Made by a program: the position numbers and the translations under genes
Assembly: GCA_937928165.1 (NCBI GenBank)
Contig: CALFVT010000021.1
Location: forward strand, 1-49,235
Direction of reading: 5' to 3'
From: an uncultured Caulobacterales bacterium
Lineage (GTDB): Bacteria; Pseudomonadota; Alphaproteobacteria; Caulobacterales; Maricaulaceae
DNA length: 49,235 nucleotides
Shown here: positions 1 to 8,514 of the stretch, piece by piece
Layout: every line of letters begins with the position of its first letter
How positions within the stretch are numbered: position 1 is the stretch's first letter
Notes under the pieces: generated by a model
Told to the model about the DNA's origin: nothing
What the model saw: only the letters and a program-made list of their open reading frames with translations
Database searches by the model: none

Positions 1-872
1 CTCTTCGGCGGCTTTGGAATAAACCCGCTCGTGCGGGTCATATAATCGGCATAGGCAGGACGTTTTTTCAGGCTGCGCTCCAAGAGGTCTTTGCCGGAAA
101 TTTTCACCAGAAATAACGTCATAATCAGCGGGGCAAAAACCGTCACCCATCCCAAAGGGGCGGCGCAGGCGATAAGCCAAATCCCCCACCACATGAGGCT
201 ATTTCCGAAATAATTCGGATGGCGCGTATAGGCCCACAGGCCCGTATCCAGCACAGGCTTATCCTCATAAGGGCCATCAAAGTTTTTGTTCTTTTTGATA
301 AAGGCCGCAAGCTGCGCATCGCCAATAGCTTCGAATAGAAAGCCAATAAACCAAAGAATTGCGCCGATAATGGCGAGAAAACCAATCGGCACAAGGCCGC
401 CGTGATATATTTCGCTGCTGCGATTAGGGTTGTAGCTTGCCGTCGCCATCGCCGCCCAAATCGGCGCGCTTACAATCATGATCAAAAGCCCCTGCCCAAA
501 ATAAATCGTTAGCAGGCTCCGCAAGCGCCACACCCGCTCACTCACGCCTTTTTTCTCAGCCCGTTTACGCATGGCGATATAACGTACATCTTCGCCCCCA
601 TGGCCATTTAGAACGCCTAGATTGCGTTTCGCAAGATAGAGCGAGAGCCGCGCCCCCCAAATAATCGGTAAGGCCGCGAGCAAGATGTGGTAATCAGTTT
701 TAACAGGCGCAAGATAAAGGCAGGCCGCCGCGACCGCGAGAAACCCAAAGCCCCAGAAAATATCAATCAAGCTTGCATCTTTGGCGGCGACGCTAATACC
801 CCATAAGACCGTGAGCAAGCCAAAGACAACCACAGCCGCATAGCAAAAATAAACAAGAATATCACTCAGCAT
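1..872 (-). CDS. DUF1295 / steroid 5-alpha-reductase-like membrane protein (partial, 3' end cut)
   Basis: The reading frame is open from the ATG at 872 down to the window edge, giving about 290 residues without a stop. The sequence shows several hydrophobic segments and, near the C-terminus, the motif TRHPNYFGN. That motif, with the preceding DTGLWAY, is the hallmark of the DUF1295 family, related to steroid 5-alpha-reductases and isoprenylcysteine methyltransferases. An SLIDIFWG motif near residue 35 also fits. Members are multi-pass inner-membrane proteins; bacterial substrates are mostly unknown. The protein is nearly full length here, so only a few residues should be missing. Family assignment is firm, function is not. 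Confidence 0.85.
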   Translation of the reverse strand, partial: MLSDILVYFCYAAVVVFGLLTVLWGISVAAKDASLIDIFWGFGFLAVAAACLYLAPVKTDYHILLAALPIIWGARLSLYLAKRNLGVLNGHGGEDVRYIAMRKRAEKKGVSERVWRLRSLLTIYFGQGLLIMIVSAPIWAAMATASYNPNRSSEIYHGGLVPIGFLAIIGAILWFIGFLFEAIGDAQLAAFIKKNKNFDGPYEDKPVLDTGLWAYTRHPNYFGNSLMWWGIWLIACAAPLGWVTVFAPLIMTLFLVKISGKDLLERSLKKRPAYADYMTRTSGFIPKPPK

Positions 873-1109
873 ATCGGCCCCTAAAACTGGCAGTTATGGT
901 ATATACGGCAAAAGCCTTCGCGGCGATGTTAACAAAGTTATGCCCCTATATGGAACCCATAGCCACTTCATGCGTATTTCACATATCACATAAGCCGCAG
1001 CGGCGCATAGCTGTCATGCCAAAATATCCTGCGTCAATATGGCGGCTTATAATCACCGCTATGACCCCCATATGGATCGTGCTAAGACGGCGTAAAATGG
1101 AGACTGACC

Positions 1110-1784
1110 ATGGCCCCAAACCCGGCCCCTAACCCGATGCCCGCCCCCCGCGAGGTTGATTATAACATTGCGCTGGATAGCCATGTAAAACCCGTCACCA
1201 TAAGCGATAAAATCGCTTATGGATTTGTGCGGTTTTTGCGGTTTTTTGCCGATAAATTTTTCGCTAAACGCTACGGGCACCGGGCCGTTGTGCTTGAAAC
1301 CGTTGCCGCCGTGCCGGGCATGGTCGGCGGGCTGTGGCAGCATCTTACCGCCCTGCGTAAAATGCGCGGTGATGAAGGCTGGATCAGAACCCTTTTAGAC
1401 GAAGCGGAAAATGAGCGCATGCATCTGATGACCTTTATTGAAATCGCCCAGCCAAATTGGTTTGAACGGTTTTTAATCATTTCTGTGCAATTCGTATTTT
1501 ATAATGCTTATTTCTTCCTCTATCTCTTTGCGCCGCGTACCGCCCACAGGGTTGTCGGCTATTTCGAAGAAGAAGCCGTTATAAGTTATACCCAATATCT
1601 TGCCGAAGTGGAAGCCGGCAAGCAAGAGAATGTCCCCGCCCCGCAGCTCGCCATTGATTATTGGCAGCTCCCCGAAGATGCCCGCCTCAGCGACGTTATC
1701 ATTGCGGTTCGCGCCGATGAAGCCGAACATAGGGACGTAAATCACAGCTTTGTGGACGTGATAGATGATCGCCGCGCCGCCTGA
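1110..1784 (+). CDS. aox: Alternative oxidase (di-iron ubiquinol oxidase)
   Basis: The 224-aa protein carries all the diiron motifs of alternative oxidase: [10 protein letters not shown] (E63), NERMH (E102, H105), FEEEA (within 153-155) and [12 protein letters not shown] (E204, H207). The family oxidises ubiquinol and reduces oxygen to water at the inner membrane without pumping protons, bypassing the cytochrome bc1/oxidase branch. It is an interfacial membrane protein; the hydrophobic stretch around 121-141 fits this. It is shorter than plant enzymes, lacking a mitochondrial leader, as usual in bacteria. A GGAG about 8 nt upstream supports this start. No co-transcribed partner is evident: the next gene is 167 bp away and is a lipoprotein. 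Confidence 0.95.
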   Translation: MAPNPAPNPMPAPREVDYNIALDSHVKPVTISDKIAYGFVRFLRFFADKFFAKRYGHRAVVLETVAAVPGMVGGLWQHLTALRKMRGDEGWIRTLLDEAENERMHLMTFIEIAQPNWFERFLIISVQFVFYNAYFFLYLFAPRTAHRVVGYFEEEAVISYTQYLAEVEAGKQENVPAPQLAIDYWQLPEDARLSDVIIAVRADEAEHRDVNHSFVDVIDDRRAA

Positions 1785-1951
1785 ATAAGGCGATAATTGT
1801 GACAATAAATATGAATGGTATATTCAGACTCTATTAAGGCCAGCTGCTATATTACAAATAATTATAGTGCTGCGGCCAGAATTTGCCACTAAGCTAAATT
1901 TAGCTTAAGCATGGGAATACACGGGCCTAATGAAGAAGGTAACGAATACCG

Positions 1952-2347
1952 ATGAATAAATTTATGACCACATCAAAAACAACACTTATCGCCGTTTTAA
2001 CAAGCCTAAGCTTGACGGCCTGCGCCAATGGTGCGGCCAATTACACGCCTATTATTGACGCGCCTGCCGGGCCGCAGCTGCAAGCTGACCTCGCGGATTG
2101 CCAATCTCTAGCGGCGCAAAACAGCGTGTTTAACGACAATACACTGGCCACCGCCCTTGTCGGCGCGGGCGTAGGCGCATTGGTTGGATTATCAAGCGGC
2201 TATGACGTTGATGCAGAGGACGCCCTTGTCGGCGCAGCCATTGGCGGCGCAGCCGGCGGCGGTGCAGGCGTATTCCAAGGACGTAGTGGCCAAAAAGATA
2301 TCGTCATTCGCTGTATGGCCGGACGCGGTTATAAGGTTCTTGGCTAG
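1952..2347 (+). CDS. Glycine-zipper lipoprotein
   Basis: A 131-aa protein with an N-terminal signal peptide ending in a lipobox (LTAC, Cys near residue 24), so it is probably lipid-anchored in the envelope. Residues about 66-110 contain two alanine/glycine-rich segments of glycine-zipper type (GAGVGALVG and [12 protein letters not shown]), as in YMGG/Rickettsia 17-kDa-antigen-like proteins. The tail contains a Cys and the motif GRGYKVLG, common in this group. The precise role is unknown. An AAGAAGG-like RBS lies upstream. Confidence 0.75.
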   Translation: MNKFMTTSKTTLIAVLTSLSLTACANGAANYTPIIDAPAGPQLQADLADCQSLAAQNSVFNDNTLATALVGAGVGALVGLSSGYDVDAEDALVGAAIGGAAGGGAGVFQGRSGQKDIVIRCMAGRGYKVLG

Positions 2348-2427
2348 CCCAAAGCCTTTCATATTCACGCCGTATAATTACAAAGCTTCGTCTTGACCCC
2401 AAGGCGGAGCTTTCCTATTTACAGCTC

Positions 2428-2946
2428 ATGGCTATACGCAAAATACTCACGGTTCCCAATCCCATCCTGAAGCAGGTGTCTAAACCGGTTAAGACCGTTA
2501 CCGATGATACCCGCGCCCTTATGGATGACATGCTGGAAACCATGTATAACGCGCCCGGCATTGGCCTTGCGGCGGTACAAATCGGCGTGCCCCTGAATGT
2601 CATTGTCATGGACCTCGCCCGCGAAGACGAAGACCCGCAGCCGCGCTATTTCATCAATCCTGAAATTCTTGAAAGTGTGGACGACACCAAACCCTATCAA
2701 GAGGGCTGCCTATCTGTGCCGGACGTCTATGATGATGTGGAGCGGCCCGAGCGAGTCAAGCTCACCTATTTGGATTATAACGGCGAGCGCATCACCGAAT
2801 GGGCCGAAGGTTTATATGCGGTTTGTATTCAGCATGAAATGGACCACCTGAAAGGCATTGTCTTTATTGATTATCTCTCCCGCCTTAAACGCGCCCGCGC
2901 CGTCAAAAAAGTCCTCAAAGGCGATAAACTCCGCGCGGCAGGTTAG
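2428..2946 (+). CDS. def: Peptide deformylase
   Basis: The 172-aa protein has the three diagnostic peptide deformylase motifs: [10 protein letters not shown] (44-53), EGCLSVP with metal ligand C94, and HEMDHLKG with ligands H136 and H140 and catalytic E137. The enzyme removes the N-formyl group from nascent proteins at the ribosome exit and binds Fe2+ or Zn2+. Length and motif spacing are normal. In many bacteria def is followed by fmt; here the next gene is on the opposite strand and unrelated, so the usual def-fmt pairing is absent. Confidence 0.97.
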   Translation: MAIRKILTVPNPILKQVSKPVKTVTDDTRALMDDMLETMYNAPGIGLAAVQIGVPLNVIVMDLAREDEDPQPRYFINPEILESVDDTKPYQEGCLSVPDVYDDVERPERVKLTYLDYNGERITEWAEGLYAVCIQHEMDHLKGIVFIDYLSRLKRARAVKKVLKGDKLRAAG

Positions 2947-3020
2947 GGCATAAAGACCGTAAAAAAATGGAAAGCGAATGTCAGACTTGCTGTTTCTCGC
3001 CCTTTTTGCCCCTGCTCGCC

Positions 3021-4100
3021 TTAGAACTCAATAATCTTATAAGGCACCGATTCAATCGCTGAAAATACTTCAAGCCCATATTGTTTTAATGCCTTAATTG
3101 TCTTTTGGGGCAAGACCCCTTTAACTGTTACCATAATATCGGCAGAGCTTTCATCATAACAAATAATAACGCCATCAATACTAATCATAAATTGCCTATA
3201 TTCACCACTTGGAACATAGACATGTTCAATGTCAGGACGATAGCGCGCCTCAAAACGGTTTAAATCTAGCTCATAGCCTGTGGATAAAAGGACTTCACGA
3301 TATTGGTTAGAATATTTATCATGACGGCCAGACCTAGCCGCATGTAGAACTTGGTCGATTTCATAGAGTTTGTTAAAATCTTCATCTTCACGGACAAAAC
3401 GCCACCGCGTGTACTGTTTCTTCGCAAGCTGGCTCCATCTTCCGCTTTTTAAACATAACTGCCACGTTACGATATTATCCGCAGTTTCATTATTTTGAGC
3501 ATGAGTCATCTTCCCGCCTCGGCAAAGAATAACATGATCTTGCTTAATATATTCCGCTTCATGTTGATAAAGCCGGTCTGGAGTGTCACCGTGCGTATGA
3601 AAGGGCTGTATTGAAAAATCTGCTAGATCAAGAACATAGACGGGCGTTTGGCCCTTGCTGCTTTGTTCAGGGTAGCCGATACATCCAATGATATAAATTT
3701 TCTTATAAGCAACCAAGGTTGCACTATGAGAATCCGTCGGTTGAAATACCTCTTTTGAATATCCATAAATTGTAATCTTGCCGTCAGGCGCTGTAACGAT
3801 TACATCATTGTAAATATAAAAATCTTCATCATACCAATCCTCATGCTCACCCCCAATGAGAATTTCTGTACCGTCATGTAAGACTGTTTTGCTTTGCCCA
3901 TATCGATCATGACACCAAGCGGGACTTTGTTTATCTCCTACGCCGTAAAGCTTATGGGCCTTATGGGGGTGTAATTGATTTTGAATAATATCCACCCAAA
4001 CAATATTTGTCATGTTTTCAGGGTTAGATGTTCCGCGCCGAGGCTTACACCATTGCGGGAAAAGCGAGCGAATAGCATGAGTATGCTTATTATCTGTCAT
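3021..4100 (-). CDS. Kelch-like beta-propeller protein, function unknown
   Basis: A 359-aa protein without signal peptide or membrane segment. Its middle part has repeated beta-rich blocks with paired glycines and aromatic residues (ILIGGEHEDW, YIIGCIGYPEQ, VILCRGGKM), resembling kelch propeller repeats. The pattern is weak and I cannot count blades reliably. It lies between def and rpsP, where other alphaproteobacteria often carry rimM-trmD-rplS after rpsP, so it looks like an insertion at this locus. It is AT-richer than its neighbours, consistent with acquisition. No enzymatic motif is visible. Confidence 0.5.
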   Translation of the reverse strand: MTDNKHTHAIRSLFPQWCKPRRGTSNPENMTNIVWVDIIQNQLHPHKAHKLYGVGDKQSPAWCHDRYGQSKTVLHDGTEILIGGEHEDWYDEDFYIYNDVIVTAPDGKITIYGYSKEVFQPTDSHSATLVAYKKIYIIGCIGYPEQSSKGQTPVYVLDLADFSIQPFHTHGDTPDRLYQHEAEYIKQDHVILCRGGKMTHAQNNETADNIVTWQLCLKSGRWSQLAKKQYTRWRFVREDEDFNKLYEIDQVLHAARSGRHDKYSNQYREVLLSTGYELDLNRFEARYRPDIEHVYVPSGEYRQFMISIDGVIICYDESSADIMVTVKGVLPQKTIKALKQYGLEVFSAIESVPYKIIEF

Positions 4101-4202
4101 GTAAAAGCAGCATTATAGAGAAGAATTTCATTTACGGCTGCACAGCATATTTAACATAAGACGCACAAAGCGGCAAATAGCTTTTCACCAAATACACGGC
4201 GC

Positions 4203-4233
4203 AAAAAACCCGCCTAGAGCAAATCTAAGCGGG
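4203..4233 (-). terminator. Rho-independent terminator after rpsP
   Basis: Read on the minus strand, a 10-bp stem (arms 4224-4233 and 4209-4218, one G-U wobble) closes a 5-nt loop and is followed by six Ts (4203-4208). It lies about 50 bp after the rpsP stop codon and ends the ffh-rpsP transcript. Confidence 0.85.
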
Positions 4234-4285
4234 TATAATTATATGACCCCGCGCCGTTTGGACGCGGCGCTTAATATGTAAACGT

Positions 4286-4744
4286 TTATTCTTCTTCAGA
4301 CTTTGGGGCCGCCTTGGCTTCGGCTTCTGCGGCAGCAGCAGCGGCTGCGGCAACCTCTGCGGCCTCTTTTGCGGCTTGCTTAGCTTCTTCTTCAGCGGCC
4401 TTGCGGGCTTCTTCTTTTTCTTTTTTCTCTTCGATCAACTGAAGCGCTTTGGCGCCGGGCTTGCCTTTATTGGGGTTGCTTCCCGCTTTCCATTCCCAAA
4501 GGCCGGCTGCGCCGAGGAAACGCGCCACGCGCTCTGTTGGACGCGCACCTTTACCGAGCCATTCTTTACATTTTTCAATGTCAAGCTGCACACGGTCTTC
4601 ACTATCTTTCGGCAGCATGGGATTATAACGGCCCACAATATCAATGAAGCGGCCATCACGCGGTGAGCGCACATCGGCAACAACAATACGGTAGAAAGGA
4701 CGTTTTTTAGCGCCGTGACGCGCCAAGCGAAGTTTGATAGCCAT
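4286..4744 (-). CDS. rpsP: 30S ribosomal protein S16
   Basis: The first ~100 residues match bS16: it opens [11 protein letters not shown], then [11 protein letters not shown] and [13 protein letters not shown]16 is a small-subunit protein needed for 30S assembly. From about residue 105 there is an alanine/glutamate/lysine-rich extension to 152 aa, longer than the ~80-aa enterobacterial protein but typical of alphaproteobacteria. It lies 38 bp downstream of ffh on the same strand and is followed by a clear terminator, so the two form a short operon. rimM, trmD and rplS, the usual next genes, are not in the window. Confidence 0.97.
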   Translation of the reverse strand: MAIKLRLARHGAKKRPFYRIVVADVRSPRDGRFIDIVGRYNPMLPKDSEDRVQLDIEKCKEWLGKGARPTERVARFLGAAGLWEWKAGSNPNKGKPGAKALQLIEEKKEKEEARKAAEEEAKQAAKEAAEVAAAAAAAAEAEAKAAPKSEEE

Positions 4745-4782
4745 GAGTTTTCCTTTTTAATCTAGCAATCTATTTAACTGTT

Positions 4783-6366
4783 TTATTTTTTCTTTTTGGG
4801 GCCGCCCAAACCGGGAAGACCACCACCTAATGTACCGCCAAGCCCTGGAAGGCCGCTACCAAGAGGGTTGCCGCCTAATGACTTTCCACCAAGGCCGGGT
4901 AAGCCCTTACCGGAATCAAATTGTTTTTTAAGTGCCTCAAGCTGCGCTGGATCCATAGACGATGGATCAGGCAGCCCGCCGCCCTTAGGCATCATGCCTT
5001 TGGGCATGCCGGGCATTCCCGCCCCGCCGGTCAGGGCGTTCATCATGCCGGCCATGCCCCCTTTTTTCATCTTCTTCATCATATCGGCCATGCCGCGGTG
5101 CATTTTTAAAAGCTTATTGACCTCTTGTACGCTCATGCCCGACCCTGCGGCGATACGTTTTTTGCGCGACGCTTTCAGGAGAGCCGGATTAGCGCGCTCC
5201 TGCGGGGTCATGGAATAGATAATCGCTTGCTGGCGTTTGAGCATTTTATCATCAATGCCCCCCGCCGCATCAATCTGTTTTTTCATTTTACCCATGCCGG
5301 GCATCATTTTCATGAGGCCGCCCATGCCGCCCATTTTTTGCATTTGGCCGAGTTGTTTCGCGAGATCATCCAGATCGAAAATGCCTTTTTGCATTTTCTT
5401 GGCCATTTTTTCGGCCTCTTTCTGGTCGATGATCTCGCTGGCTTTTTCCACCAAGGAGACCACATCCCCTTGGCCAAGAATCCGCCCCGCGAGCCGTTTG
5501 GCGTCAAAGGCCTCAAGGCCGGACATTTTCTCGCCCGTACCAAGGAACTTAATCGGCAAGCCCGTTACCGCTCGCATAGACAGGGCCGCACCGCCGCGCC
5601 CGTCCCCGTCAATCCGCGTCAGTACAAGCCCCGTAAGCGGTAATTGCGCGTGAAAGCGCTGCGCTGTTTCCACCGCATCTTGCCCAGTCAGGCTATCGGC
5701 AACCAAAAGGGTCTCAGCCGGCTGCGCGATTTTAGCAATTTGCTCAACTTCGGCCATAAGATCTTCGTCAATGGTCGTACGGCCAGCCGTATCGAGAAAG
5801 ACAATATCATAGCCGCCCTTTGCCCCTTGGTCCATCGCCCGGCGGGTGATCTCTACGGCGCTTTGGCCTTTGACAATCTCGAGGAAATCAACCCCCACTT
5901 GCCCCGCCAGAATACCGAGCTGCTCCATCGCAGCCGGGCGGCGCGTATCAAGAGAGGCTAGCAGGACTTTCTTCTTTTGCTTCTCTTTGAGGAACTTCGC
6001 GAGCTTACCCGTTGTTGTCGTCTTACCAGAGCCTTGAAGGCCAGCCATTAAAATCGCGGCCGGCGGGCGCACAGCGAGGTTCAGGGAGGTGTCGGCCTCT
6101 TCCCCGCCGAGCATATCCACAAGCCCGTCATGAACAATTTTAACGATTTGCTGGCCGGGCTTAATCGACTTAATAACCGTTTCGCCAACCGCTTCGACTT
6201 TAATCGATTCAATGAAGCCTTTAACAACCGGCAAGGCCACATCAGCTTCAAGCAAGGCAATTCGGATCTCCCGCATGGCCGCAGAGACATCTTTTTCCGA
6301 CAGCGCCCCCCGTCCGGTGAGGCTATCGAAAACAGTGCCTAATTTATCGCCTAATGCGTCAAACAA
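4783..6366 (-). CDS. ffh: Signal recognition particle protein Ffh (SRP54)
   Basis: The 527-aa GTPase has a helical N domain (1-85), a G domain with P-loop GLQGSGKT (109-116), DTAGR and TRIDGDGRGG motifs, and a methionine-rich M domain (about 325-450) with repeated MxxMxGM blocks that bind signal peptides and 4.5S RNA. Ffh with SRP RNA targets ribosomes making membrane proteins to FtsY. The last ~75 residues form a glycine/proline/leucine-rich low-complexity tail (repeated GLPGLGG), longer than in E. coli (453 aa). It is the first gene of the ffh-rpsP operon. Confidence 0.97.
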   Translation of the reverse strand: MFDALGDKLGTVFDSLTGRGALSEKDVSAAMREIRIALLEADVALPVVKGFIESIKVEAVGETVIKSIKPGQQIVKIVHDGLVDMLGGEEADTSLNLAVRPPAAILMAGLQGSGKTTTTGKLAKFLKEKQKKKVLLASLDTRRPAAMEQLGILAGQVGVDFLEIVKGQSAVEITRRAMDQGAKGGYDIVFLDTAGRTTIDEDLMAEVEQIAKIAQPAETLLVADSLTGQDAVETAQRFHAQLPLTGLVLTRIDGDGRGGAALSMRAVTGLPIKFLGTGEKMSGLEAFDAKRLAGRILGQGDVVSLVEKASEIIDQKEAEKMAKKMQKGIFDLDDLAKQLGQMQKMGGMGGLMKMMPGMGKMKKQIDAAGGIDDKMLKRQQAIIYSMTPQERANPALLKASRKKRIAAGSGMSVQEVNKLLKMHRGMADMMKKMKKGGMAGMMNALTGGAGMPGMPKGMMPKGGGLPDPSSMDPAQLEALKKQFDSGKGLPGLGGKSLGGNPLGSGLPGLGGTLGGGLPGLGGPKKKK

Positions 6367-6682
6367 GCCCGATCATCCTTTCATCCCCCGAAACCTTGTG
6401 ATTTCGGTTTTTACACTTTTTAATCCGCAAACGATCAAAGCCCCAATGAGCGAAACTCGCCGATCAGGGGACCCCGCCTATCTCATCCATCAATATGGGA
6501 TCGGATAGGTCAGAGCGCAAAATAAATCTTGCGCGGAAATTTGATGGGCATATAGGCGCGAAGGCCAAGGCTGTCAAGCGGGCTTATTAACGCCGCAGGT
6601 TACTCGGCTATATTGAAGGGCTCGATATAATCACAAACGCAAGATTCCCGCTGGAATTGAGGCATCTATCTTGGGTAAAAAG

Positions 6683-6702
6683 ATTCCCGCTTTCACGGGA
6701 AT
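6683..6702. repeat. dRS3-like palindrome ATTCCC-N8-GGGAAT
   Basis: Perfect match to the ATTCCC-N8-GGGAAT architecture known from neisserial dRS3 repeats, with a 7-bp arm extended by the adjacent G/C pair. One of several such units in this gap. Confidence 0.75.
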
Positions 6703-6745
6703 GGACGGAAGGGGAATGATAGGTCGTCACCACAATACCCCGTGC

Positions 6746-6765
6746 ATTCCCGCGCATGCGGGAAT
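6746..6765. repeat. dRS3-like palindrome ATTCCC-N8-GGGAAT
   Basis: Perfect palindrome with 8-bp arms (ATTCCCGC / GCGGGAAT) around GCAT. It has the same outer hexamers and length as the unit at 6683. Confidence 0.8.
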
Positions 6766-6790
6766 CTAAGTCTATAGATTGAAGAAAGAG

Positions 6791-6810
6791 ATTCCGGCTT
6801 TCGCCGGAAT
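6791..6810. repeat. Variant palindrome ATTCCGGC-N4-GCCGGAAT
   Basis: 20-bp unit with perfect 8-bp arms, differing from the dRS3-like units by CGG in place of CCG. It is followed by the same GGACGG flank as the unit at 6683, so the repeat is longer than the palindrome itself. Confidence 0.8.
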
Positions 6811-7022
6811 GGACGGAGGAAGGCTACAGCCTTGTTCTCACCCTGTGCATTTCCGCCCCTGTTTTCACAGGGGTAAACTACGGTGGAAATCTTTGCCGTT
6901 CTAATCTCATGCCACCCTCTCACCCCTCAGGATGAGGGGGAGATGATGTTTGGATTTTATATGTAGAACTCCGACCTGATATGACAGTTCCGCAGATTTA
7001 TTAGCCGTGATCTGTCATATTT

Positions 7023-7108
7023 GTCATTCCGGACGGAACTTTGTTCCGATCCGGAAGGTCGGACTTTATCTCTCGACCTTCCGGGTTCGCTGCGCGCCCC
7101 GGAATGAC
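7023..7108. repeat. Multi-stem palindromic element
   Basis: Outer arms GTCATTCCGG (7023-7032) and CCGGAATGAC (7099-7108) enclose a hairpin CGGAAC-TTT-GTTCCG (7034-7048) and an 11-bp stem (7051-7061 with 7074-7084). The arms nest into a multi-branched fold on either strand, resembling REP/BIME-type or MITE-like elements. Confidence 0.75.
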
Positions 7109-7560
7109 GCGAAGTTGTATTCCCGCTCACCCCGATAAAAATCGGGGTCTCTTGCGCCATACTCACTAAATTCCGGCTTTCGCGGGAATAGACGGATTTA
7201 TGAGTTATACCATATTTTCACAACAACCTCCGTGCAGTCCCGCGCATACGGGAATATTTACCATTTCCCACACTCTCGCCCGTCAGGATGAGGGAATAAG
7301 AAAATCATCGAGATATATCCCCGCCCTCACTCGCGGGTTTATATTACCATCATCACCTTTTGGGACAGGCAAGTGATCGTTGGCTTACTGTAAAGGTGTG
7401 ATTGGTGCCGACCGCGCAAGGGCGTAACGTCCTTTGCGTCCGGCTGTACCTCTTGTCTGCTGCGGGAAGGCCTGCAGGAGCGGTGAATAGCTGAGATGGC
7501 CTAGACTCAATGGCTGTCCGAGAGCTGCAAAAAAGCCAATCTCGCAGCATGCGTAGCGTC

Positions 7561-7614
7561 AAAATAGGTTCAGTGAACCTATTTTAGCGGAGCACCACAA
7601 ATGCAAATTTGTGG
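7561..7614. repeat. Two consecutive perfect palindromes
   Basis: 7561-7585 is a 12-bp-arm inverted repeat around a single G (arm AAAATAGGTTCA). 7595-7614 has 8-bp arms CCACAAAT/ATTTGTGG around GCAA. A third, imperfect one (GAGGCGTCA / TGACGTCCTC) follows near 7634-7655. Confidence 0.75.
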
Positions 7615-7825
7615 CCCCGATAAACGCTGCCGCGAGGCGTCAAAGTGACGTCCTCGCATCCGTTTGCGTCAAACAAAAGAGAATTGGTATCCATCGCAAA
7701 TGGATATGCTGCGAATGTCCACACTGCGCGTAAATACGGGCGGTGAGTTTTGTACTGGGTGTAAGGCGATGTTCCTGCCCAAAAACCATTATAGAAAGGA
7801 AGACATTAGGCCCATAGGGCTGTCA

Positions 7826-8293
7826 TTATTTATCCTTGAAAGCCGCGATTAATTTATCCACATCAAGGCTAAAGTCGGAGAAGACAATGCCCCCTGATGG
7901 GTCAATCACGATAAAAAACGGTGTGCCGCGCGTGCGGTAATCTTGCATAACGGTTGGGTAATGAACGCCGCTTTTAGGGTCATGGCCAAAGGGCACTTGG
8001 ATATCAAATTTAAGTTGATTTTCTCGCACGCGCTCCCGCGAATTAAATGGGTCATCATCAAAAGCTGTATGAACGACCGCAAAACCAAAACCTTTACCAG
8101 ATAAATTATCAACCAGTTTTTTCATTCCCGGAAAGCCGCGCGAGTGGCAGGAGGGGCAAGAAGCTTTGAAGCAAAATATAATTTTATAACCTGCACCTAA
8201 ATCTGTGAGTTTAAGGCCGTCTATTTCATTCCCTTCACCGTCGATCCAATAAGGCACACGAAGTTCAGGCGCGCGGGGGGCAAGGTCTAACAT
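7826..8293 (-). CDS. Thioredoxin-fold (TlpA/AhpC-TSA-like) protein
   Basis: A 155-aa protein with a CPSC redox motif (C46, C49) after the strand YKIIFCFKA, and the cis-proline motif GTPFFIVIDPSG characteristic of thioredoxin folds. No signal peptide is visible, so it is probably cytoplasmic, unlike membrane-anchored TlpA. An extra Cys (C41) precedes the motif. It likely reduces or exchanges disulfides or peroxides; the partner is unknown. It stands alone, divergent from the ABC exporter across 221 bp. Confidence 0.75.
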   Translation of the reverse strand: MLDLAPRAPELRVPYWIDGEGNEIDGLKLTDLGAGYKIIFCFKASCPSCHSRGFPGMKKLVDNLSGKGFGFAVVHTAFDDDPFNSRERVRENQLKFDIQVPFGHDPKSGVHYPTVMQDYRTRGTPFFIVIDPSGGIVFSDFSLDVDKLIAAFKDK

Positions 8294-8514
8294 AGTCAGC
8301 TTTCATCGTTACGGTTTAATCAAATGCGAGAGCCCTAGCATAGAGCGGCAGTTTCATAGAGCCAAGCGATTCTTAATCTGCACAGCGGCTAGGTCGTTAA
8401 ATAAAACCGAGGCTGCCTAATAAGCCTCAATAACCGCAGGTAATAATATATATAATCCAGCAGTGACTGGACTTTCAGCCAATAATCCCCCATCTGCCCC
8501 CAAAGGAAAAACAT

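Larger units (their letters stand above)
6367..7825. other. Gene-poor stretch rich in palindromic repeats
   Basis: About 1.46 kb between ffh and the TlpA-like gene with no convincing gene. It holds at least five short ATTCC-class palindromes (6683-6702, 6746-6765, 6791-6810, imperfect ones near 7171-7190 and 7230-7252), two CCCTCAGGATGAGGG-like hairpins (near 6910 and 7280), a larger folded element (7023-7108) and two A/T-type palindromes (7561-7585, 7595-7614). Open frames inside contain no recognisable domain apart from a weak sulfatase-modifying/variable-region-like pattern near 7720-7840, discussed as a finding. A hairpin followed by five Ts on the plus strand lies at 6388-6412. Confidence 0.7.

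Noticed and set aside
896-1132. 78-aa ORF upstream of the alternative oxidase
   Set aside because: Overlaps the aox start, has no recognisable features and its composition looks random.
4796-5643. Plus-strand ORFs opposite ffh
   Set aside because: They are shadow frames created by the Gly/Pro/Met-rich ffh coding sequence.
6640-7320. CRISPR-like array
   Set aside because: The repeats are palindromes of different lengths and spacing, without a constant direct repeat and regular spacers, and no cas genes are near.
7353-7562. 69-aa minus-strand ORF in the repeat-rich gap
   Set aside because: Contains no domain and lies in palindromic, non-coding-like sequence.
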